From NCBI GenBank assembly GCA_000320545.1, contig ADNK01003345.1:22501-82984 (forward strand): a stretch of DNA of 60,484 nt, given 5' to 3'. This DNA is from Bigelowiella natans CCMP2755. Its lineage: Eukaryota; Cercozoa; Chlorarachniophyceae. Position numbers and translations under genes: made by a program. The notes under the pieces are model-generated. The model searched no databases, was not told where the DNA came from, and saw only the letters and a list, made by a program, of their open reading frames with translations. Position 1 is the first letter of the stretch. Every line of letters starts with the position of its first letter. This document shows positions 53,810 to 60,484 of this stretch, in pieces.

Positions 53810-54591
53810 GAATATGGCTATTAGCTATCCTACTGCTGTTAAGATTGCTAAATCCACCGTCATTGCGATGATGAAAGAATAACGATGTCGACTGATCTAA
53901 TAATAACATTACAGGAGAGGAAGCGAAACATCGTCATCATGCTGAAGAAGAAGCATCTTCCTCAGAAGTAATAGCACATAATACTCCTTACTGCTGCGAG
54001 GATGATGATTCTGGTACTACTACTACTACTACTACTACTCAAGTGAGGATTGGAAGAATACAAAATTAAGAACATACGCTGATGATCATTACAATGTGAT
54101 AATGATTGCTATTCTTTCCTCACATGTCGTTGGTATAATTCTCAAAGAATATCTGCGTAAGCAGCTGAAATGTGAACAGCGTTAATATTAATGTCTTTTC
54201 CGATGGTTTTGATCATGAATTTATGTCGCGAACAGCAGATGAGAACAGCATAGAAGGAGATCACACAAGTTTGATAACAGGCTCTACTACGACAACACGG
54301 ATGACTACACCGATAATTGGAGGTGCTGTTAATGACATTGTGAGAAGAGATCACGATGATAGTTTGGATAGTGAGATCATTGGTAAGACTACTTCTGAGG
54401 TCAGAACAGAAGATGAAACTTCGAATGATGTGAACGAACCACAGCACTACGACAACCACTTGGCTTCTTCGCTGAGAGAGTTGAGCACTACGACATGCCA
54501 CAACATTGATGATTTGAAAAGGCCAGTAGGAGAGGTTCCATCTCAATCTGAATTTGATTCTTTGTCTCACCTTGTGTTGACATACATTTGA
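47126..54591 (+). CDS. Uncharacterised low-complexity multi-exon gene or genes with a discoidin-like segment
   Basis: No confident family for the whole. Exon-like pieces on the plus strand: 47126-47535 (GIESWLKSITNHNFGRG, then poly-H/Q/E); 47803-48132 (MEYPLCVVSNPRVVPG, Lys-rich, His-rich); about 48668-49235; about 49328-49519; 49792-50021; 50124-50358; about 50578-50620; about 51250-51295 (GDAWTRDETFRMGLRK); 51555-51601; 51948-51993; 52231-52400; 52505-52620; 52802-52840; 53915-54035; 54180-54591. Many are flanked by GT and AG, but phases were not proved through, so this could be two genes. An intron-spanning link to the exonuclease upstream cannot be excluded, because 47044-47535 is open in one frame. 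The 3' end at 54591 marks entry to the subtelomeric block. Confidence 0.35.
48335..48450. repeat. About 57-bp tandem duplication
   Basis: CCTACACACACGTCATCATT- or CATC-type sequence through to ACACCCATAGGCCCTACA occurs twice in a row, beginning at about 48331 and 48388. Confidence 0.9.
48874..48966 (+). repeat. In-frame 45-bp coding duplication
   Basis: Two adjacent copies encode KAISHYSAAARSSSST. The copies are almost identical and keep the frame. Confidence 0.9.
49082..49985 (+). other. Discoidin / F5/8 type C-like domain, split over three exons
   Basis: In order: HKEWRSPYYWKSLKATEHLI, then RLEFPTPLTICGYALRATAN (acidic/aromatic start and buried strand, 'xITGYxLxS' style); APQRWRFEVLHG ... 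NEWQCIDY ('P.xWxhExxxxxx-W--ID' strand pair); SFSFVEPQ, then VQIRILPP, then SSFIVIGRI (closing strands). The order and spacing agree with a beta-sandwich of this superfamily, with a Lys/Glu-rich insertion in the middle loop. The match is by eye and moderate. Confidence 0.5.
50618..50693. repeat. Short tandem duplication
   Basis: ACAATTAAAACAATGCTGT occurs at about 50639 and 50672, each preceded by a GTAGTAAT-type block. Confidence 0.85.
53770..53805. repeat. (TG)n microsatellite
   Basis: About 17 TG dinucleotides between exon-like pieces. Another (TG)n tract is at 48190-48220. Confidence 0.9.
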
Positions 54592-55547
54592 TCTACAACT
54601 TGACGAGACAGGAAAATGTCTTGGCAATTCTGTGGCACACCATTGTTCTCTGAGCGTTTTTGCTTGAGTTGCATGCCCAGCATGTGTGACATTGCAAATC
54701 AAACACAAGCTAACAAGGCATTGCCACTTGTGCGTTGTGTTCACGACAAATCGGATGTGACTTCTGCGCAAAATCAAAATTGCGAAGAGCACATTGCTTG
54801 CGAATGAATCCATCGCCGAGCAAAAAACCTGGTGCGCACTTGTGACTGCTCCCATCAAGCACGATGCAAAGACAAAAAAGGAGCGCAGGGTTGGGGTTGA
54901 AGTTGCAAATGCACGATGTTGACAAAGATGATGATGTTGGTGACAATGATGATCACGATGACGATCATGATGTGGAAAATCGTGAAATCCAGCCAGAGTT
55001 GTCCAACAAGTGACAGTGATGTCACTTCTTGTGCACTCCACAACAGCTTCTTCTTCTGCAATGCCTTCTTCTTCTTTTCAACATCAAAGGGGTGATGACA
55101 CTGCAGACTGATCCTTCTTGGTGGAGAATTCAAGTTCAAGGAAACACGGACGACGATGATGATGTCTCTGGCAGTGCTTCACAAGAAAACGAGCGAACGA
55201 CGGAAGAAGAAGGTGCAGGAGGAAAACATCACCAGCAAGCTTCAGCGTCACCACCACCCTCATCATCACCATCGTCAGGAAACCTCCCTCCCAGAAAAGG
55301 CGGTGCGTCGTGGCCAGCAACAGCGACGATTCGTGCACAACGTGTGAATCAAGTCTCAACGACATTCGTCTTGATTGCTGACATCGCCACATTGCCATCA
55401 TCCTCATCATTGCCACCACCATTGCTGCTGCTGTGTTGCCACTGCTGCCACTTGCCAACAAGGCGACCGACTCGCTGCACCTGAAGTGAGGTCTCCATTG
55501 GAGGTGAAACCACTGCCACTGCTTCCACTGCGACTTCAGTTTGCATG

Positions 55548-55599
<52 letters not shown>

Positions 55600-56728
55600 G
55601 GTTCGTCGTGTCGCTCATCCTTTTTCATCGTGCATGGAAAAAGTTGGCATCACTTGATTCCTCAAGGTTCTCCGGGGCTCTGGGGCTGTGAACACAACCA
55701 GGATCATCAACGAAATGCCCAGCGCATCGAGAGAGATTCTTGAGCTTGGAGAGTGGAGCACGCGCATCCCAACACCTTGAAGAAGAGACACTGCTGCTGC
55801 CACTTCTGCTGCTGCCACTGCCACCACTGCCACTTTGCAGACACACGATGAAGAACAAAAGACACGATCTTCTTGCGGATCAAGAGCAAGTTGTCAGTTC
55901 ATTGCGACAATCATGACAGCGCAACGCTGCGATCATCACCACAACGTGGACACAACGTGTGGCAGCAAGTTCGCAGCAGCATCAAGTCACACACGTGTGG
56001 GTGAAAGCACGATGCATGCGATGATGGATGTGATGAACGATCAAAACCATGAAATTGCAACAAGTCGACAGCAGACAAAGCACACAACAACGCACATCAC
56101 GACGTTGTGCAATCACGCGCAAGCAGTCTTTCACGTGTGTCAATTGGTGCAATCTTGCACTTCATTGCACCCGCATTGTGCAGATGTGGCAACGTCTGAG
56201 ACGTGTGTGTGTGCGCGCATGCCAGCATGCCATCGTGTGTGGATTCGCATGTTGCATGTCCATCACTTGATGAAAGCAGGGTTACACGTTGCTCGCGCGC
56301 ACGCTGGAATGCGCGCAGGGCACATTGTCAGCCAGACTGGCAGAACGTGCACGTGCACAATGACACTGCCAAGTGCATCACGGGAGCGCGGCCACAGCAC
56401 AAGTGGAGATCAGCGTCATTCTTCATTCAATGACAAGCTTCGCAAGTTTGCGCACGTGACAATGGCACTCATCGCACAGTGCCAATGTGAGTGTGCAACA
56501 ACGTGGCTGCTGCCATTGCCACGAGTGGTCATCCAGCGACGAACCGTCACGTTTCGCACAATCGCATCACCACGTTGTTTTCGTGCAATCCAAGCAACTG
56601 TCAACGATTCAACAACAGGCAAAACAGGTGATGACTCAACAATCAACACACGTCCTGTGCTTGCCGACCTCCGGAAAAATTGCACAAAAACAATTCGTCA
56701 TGCCAGCACACGTGCACGTGCACACCTC

Positions 56729-56912
56729 CGCTGCATTGCACAGCCAACAACACATTGGGATGACCATTGAAAAAGTTTGAACACTTCGTTGCATCCGTCT
56801 CACACACAAGAGACAAACAGGTGCAACTTGAGCGCTGCAGCCGCTGCGTTGCACAGCCACATTGGGATGACCATTGAAAAAATTTGAACTCTTCATTGCA
56901 TCCGTCTCACAC
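56729..56912. repeat. About 113-bp offset duplication in the subtelomere
   Basis: CGCTGC(A/G)TTGCACAGCC, then CACATTGGGATGACCATTGA and CATCCGTCTCACACA, occur at 56729 and again at 56842. Confidence 0.88.
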
Positions 56913-57342
56913 ATCAGCCAATGGCCAGAAGAGAAGACTGACTGGGGCTCCTCCTCGTGGCAGCAATGCAGACAAAAAACGTCCTGCGTGTGACACTGAA
57001 AGCACAACCTTCGTGTGACCAAAGACAAAGCACCCTTCTGGCCTTCTTGGCGGGGGAGGGGGTGGATTTGAGCCCTTGGATTTTCGCAAAAAGGGCGATG
57101 GCGACGGGGACTCATCCGCTGTTTGAGACAAAAGATTGCGATCAGAGTGAGAGTTGTTGCAAGTGCCAATCTTGCACAAATCGACAGGACAACATGTCAA
57201 TGAGAAAGCAAACCCATGGTAGCCGTGCAGATGAAGACGTTGAGAACTGCAAGTGCGTTGTGGCAGATCTGATGATGCACTTCCTTCCACCTTCTCCTCC
57301 AGACCACTGTTTGTCCACGGTGGCCATTGCAAGCATCCCACC

Positions 57343-57475
57343 TTCCACAAACAGATCAGTTGTGTTGCAATTGTTGTCAACATTCATGAAGAGGATTTCT
57401 AGATGTGTCCGGCATGCATTTGGTGCTGACATTCCACAAACAGATCGGTTGTGTTGTGATTGTTGTCATCATTCA
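57343..57475. repeat. About 83-bp offset imperfect duplication
   Basis: TTCCACAAACAGATC(A/G)GTTG, followed by TTGT-TTGTCA-CATTCAT, appears at about 57342 and 57431. Confidence 0.85.
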
Positions 57476-58129
57476 TCGGCTTTTCGATCGAACCACCCTC
57501 GCAGGATCCTTCAAGTTGAGGGATTGGGGTTGTCGCAGAACAAAAACATCCTGTGATTCTTCTTGTGCGCGTTGGTGCACTCAAAACTCATCACTCACAC
57601 TCATTCTTGTTGCACACACAAGTGCTTTGCTTCCTTTGCTTGCGTGCTGCTCAAGATGAAAAGATCGAAGCACACAAAGGAGGAATGCACAGGGAGAACA
57701 AAGAGATCAAGATTGCACGAAGCCGCACAGGTCATTGGTGAGAGGTGTTCGTGGTGGGGTCTGGACTGGTGAAGCACAGGCCCTCATCGGCTTCCATCAT
57801 GAGCAGATGGCGAGAAAATGAAAACATGCGACTGTTCCTTCGTTTCTGTTCTCATGCCAATGAGCATCAATCATTTGGAGAGCCACTTTGAGATGGATGA
57901 AATCCGCATTTCACCTCTGGATCACAGGAAATGGATGAGCACACAAGAGAGGCAGCTACGCAAGACAAGGACGATGTGCAATGAAGAGATGACACATCGT
58001 GTTCTGAAAAGCCATGGTGTTGCTGTGGTTGATGTGATGATGCTGCTGACAAAATGTGCCAGAATTGCAAGGATGCTGCTGTCATGACACCATTTCATTG
58101 ATGTGATCCATTTTCATTTCTGGATTGGA

Positions 58130-60339
58130 ATGACCGCAAAGCAGCAGTTGATGGTGGCGAAGGATCCATGGTGCAAGATGTTCCGCAAGATTTTTGAGGC
58201 TGATCAGGGAAGTGAAGTGCATTTCATGCATTGTTGCGGGTTGGTGGCGAATGACAAAATGAAGGGAAGGTTGCAGTGCATTCGACTTTTTTCTCCCCTT
58301 GAAAATGGTGTTGATGGGAGGTGGATGATGCGGAGCAAGGTTGCAAAACTGAATCAAACAACACACCTGGCTCGATTCCGGTCAACTGATTGAAACACAA
58401 TTCACATGTGACATCAATGCATTGAAATGTTTTTGAATGATCAGGAAACGACCGGAAAAGTGAGCAGTGCAATTTTGTTCATGGAGAAAGCCACACTGCC
58501 ACTGCGTTCCATGAGAATTCTCTCCATTCCTGTCTTTCTTTGAACCACCATCGCCTCATCTCAACATTTTCAAACAAATCGTGATTGATGGCAGGGCCAC
58601 GACGAAGGAAAGGACCTTGAAGATTGGTCAAAGGATGAAGTGAAAGCGTGGTTAGGATTCTTGCAAAACAAGGGGGAGTTCGAATTCAAAATCGAGAAAG
58701 TTGCTTGCCCGGGAGAATTTTTTGCTGCGATGACCAAAGCAGACCTGTTGAGACGTGCACCGAGCTGCGGGGACCACATCTCCAATGCGAAAGAGGCGCT
58801 TCTCAGCAAGCAAAAAGGTGGTGTGCATGCTAGCTCAACAGACGTCTCACGCGTGTTCTCTGTTGCATGCTTTGTCATCGATCGATGTGGAACAATGCCC
58901 ACAGATGTTGCACGCAAACATCCAAGAGAATTCATTTTCATGGATGCGCACATGAGTGAGTGTGCATGTCAGCTCAACAATCGTCTCACGCCATTTGTGC
59001 AACACATGCAACATGATCATCATCTCTCAATTTCGTTTTCTCAATTTTGGTGTTGCATTGCAAGAGTTTCAATGGACTGTGACCTTGAGCACATTGTGTT
59101 GCAAGATTTCACAAATGATGGCCTTCATTTTGTTTTGCAATTGTCAGCACCTTCTTCTCCCGAAAGACAACCTGGTGAACATCAATCCCCTTGAAATTCT
59201 CCCTTGCGTCCAGTTCATGTGTGCGTTCACTGTCAATGGTGCCACACAACACTCACACATGCACATGTGGCAAATTCAAATTTGATTTTGTTTCAGCAAA
59301 ACGCCCTTTCGAAATTCACAGACCGACAGAAACGAAAGTCGAATTGGGAGAGCTCACACTGGAGGGGGGAAACAATCAGGAGATTGGATGTGCAGAAGAA
59401 ATGAAGGAGGGAGATTTTTTCCATGTCGACGGAATGATTCACGCAGGTTTGAAGGAAAAGCAGTTGAGCAAAGAAGCCGATGACAGAGTGTTGCTGCATC
59501 TACGCGCTGAGGGTTGTCAACACTTGAGGAGGCTCGAAGAAGTGGAAGGTGGAAATGCACTTCTTGTGGATGGACCCAAAGGATCTGGAAAATCTGTGAC
59601 ATCTTGGACTTGGGCAAGGCCAAAAGCAAAACAGGGGAAATCTGTGTTGTGGATGCACGTGGATGATTTTGCGACTTCTCATGTTGCGATTTTGAAGCTT
59701 TTCAAGGATGACATTCGACGTGTCTGTTTCGGAGATGAACCAATTGAGTTTCAGCAACTCGTCAAAAGCGATCACGTGCTTGATGCTCCCGAGGACATCA
59801 TCATCTTGGACGGATTCCACAGGAAAGACCATGAGGAAATTTTGACACAGTTGTGGGACACCATTGATGATCTCGCACCAACTCGGATCAGCATCGTTGT
59901 TTCGTCAATGACGGCTACCTTTTCTGCACAAGAATTGAAGATGGCCCGTGCCAAGAAACATCGCATGGCATCTTGGACATTCAAGGAGTGCAAGGAGGTT
60001 GTTGAAAACAGGGCATTTCATCGACAAGTGGAATCAAAATTGGGAGGTCATGGTGACAAGAACGCCAAGTTGTTGCACAAATTTTGCTGCTCAGGCATTT
60101 CTGCCCGTTTTGCTTTTCATTTTGCGGTTGAAGAAGTGAAGGAAGAGATCAAAAGGGGTGCGATGAGCGTTGGAAATTTGTCAGACACAGCAGAAGGAAG
60201 TGTGACTTCAGCAAATGAAAATGCAGTGAATGCACTGTGCGGAGGAGTGCGATCACCAAGTGGGGAAGCACGAGATGTCTTCGTGAGTCAATGTGCTCAT
60301 GGACCAATTTTTTCCGATCAGGGTCAGGATCTAGGTTGA
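58130..60339 (+). CDS. SAM-like plus P-loop NTPase protein, Crinkler/RHS-like, truncated at the telomere
   Basis: Exons 58130-58339, 58595-58817 and 59297-60339 agree in phase (491 residues). The first (MTAKQQLMVAKDPWCKMF) is unrecognised and its start tentative. The second, DLEDWSKDEVKAWLGF ... GEFFAAMTKADLLRRAPSCG, has the W-x-x-x-x-V-x-x-WL and G-x-x-L-x-x-L pattern of a SAM-like helical domain. The third holds DGPKGSGKSVTSW (Walker A) and EDIIILDGF (Walker B), followed by SIVVSSMTAT (sensor-like). This layout resembles the P-loop module of Crinkler effectors and trypanosome retrotransposon-hot-spot proteins, families typically found near telomeres; the assignment is by architecture, not alignment. 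The last residues (FSDQGQDLG) are encoded by degenerate telomere-like sequence, so the original C-terminus is lost. It may be a pseudogene. Confidence 0.68.
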
Positions 60340-60430
60340 AACCACAACCGCGTTCAGGTCAGGGTTGGGGTCAGGGTTGGGGTCAGGGTTGGGGTCAGGG
60401 TTGGGGTCAGGGTTGGGGTCAGGGTTGGGG
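60318..60430 (+). repeat. Degenerate telomere-like sequence and six exact 12-mer variant repeats
   Basis: From 60318 the sequence is telomere-like but imperfect (TCAGGGTCAGGATCTAGGTTG). From 60359 to 60430 there are six perfect copies of TCAGGGTTGGGG, that is, alternating TCAGGG and TTGGGG variants. Confidence 0.95.
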
Positions 60431-60484
60431 TTAGGGTTAGGGTTAGGGTTAGGGTTAGGGTTAGGGTTAGGGTTAGGGTTAGGT
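60431..60484 (+). repeat. Telomeric TTAGGG array, right chromosome end
   Basis: Eight perfect TTAGGG units followed by TTAGGT at the last six bases. The G-rich strand runs 5' to 3' outward, the orientation expected for a chromosome's right end. Confidence 0.98.

Larger units (their letters stand above)
54592..58129. other. Subtelomeric block without a supported gene
   Basis: The DNA changes abruptly to a GC-richer texture with TTGCA, CACGTG, GTGTG and CAACA words. Several open frames exceed 100 codons (54142-55041 minus, 55029-55484 plus, 55835-56770 plus), but they overlap on opposite strands, are rich in Cys/His/Gln and lack recognisable domains. They may be decayed copies of subtelomeric genes. 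A (CT)n tract lies at 55553-55594. Confidence 0.5.

Noticed and set aside
54142-55041. 299-codon minus-strand open frame near the subtelomere boundary
   Set aside because: Rich in Cys/His/Ser with no recognisable domain. It overlaps a plus-strand exon-like piece and spans an obvious change in DNA texture. Treated as chance.
55835-56770. 311-codon plus-strand open frame in the subtelomere
   Set aside because: Composition dominated by Thr/His/Arg/Cys from CACACG-type words, with another overlapping frame of similar length and no motif. It could be a decayed gene, but there is no positive support.
1-60484. tRNA or rRNA genes
   Set aside because: I saw no convincing tRNA box A/B pair or rRNA core segment. 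A covariance-model scan would be decisive, but I could not run one.

Overview
The window is the right end of a linear nuclear chromosome of a microbial eukaryote, reading 5' to 3' into the telomere. The last 54 bases are TTAGGG repeats, preceded by six exact copies of a variant 12-mer. Genes are cut by short GT-AG introns (about 60-600 nt). Trinucleotide and dinucleotide microsatellites are extremely dense, both in introns and in frame inside exons, where they encode runs of Ser, His, Asn, Thr, Gly, Asp and Glu. TTAGGG telomeres, an alpha-kinase, an FBT-type transporter and a Crinkler/RHS-like NTPase fit a protist or alga. I cannot name the lineage from sequence alone.

Layout. 1-13824 (+): REV3, catalytic subunit of DNA polymerase zeta, 5' end outside the window, 13 exons whose phases all agree. 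15007-18033 (-): POLD3/Pol32-like polymerase accessory subunit, convergent with REV3. 20845-28118 (-): leucine-rich-repeat protein spread over many very small exons. 29649-about 32717 (-): aspartyl/asparaginyl beta-hydroxylase-domain protein in at least 14 exons. 34130-34879 (+): ribosomal protein S18. 36069-38473 (-): folate-biopterin transporter family membrane protein. 39344-41473 (+): alpha-kinase. About 42764-47090 (+): DEDDy 3'-5' exonuclease. About 47126-54591 (+): poorly resolved low-complexity gene or genes with a discoidin (F5/8 type C)-like segment. 58130-60339 (+): SAM-like plus P-loop NTPase protein whose C-terminus runs into telomere-like repeats.

Between the genes lie two unusual sequence classes. 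One is TGCA/CATG-rich, poor in microsatellites, and sits at gene 3' ends (13825-14900, 35500-36060, 41480-42300). The other resembles the subtelomere in base texture (18050-19960, 28130-29480, 54600-58100).

Functionally, REV3 and the POLD3-like protein stand out as a pair, because Pol32/POLD3 is a known accessory subunit of the polymerase zeta holoenzyme. The other genes look like unrelated housekeeping or signalling neighbours. The telomere-proximal NTPase fits the common pattern of fast-evolving, expanded gene families at chromosome ends.
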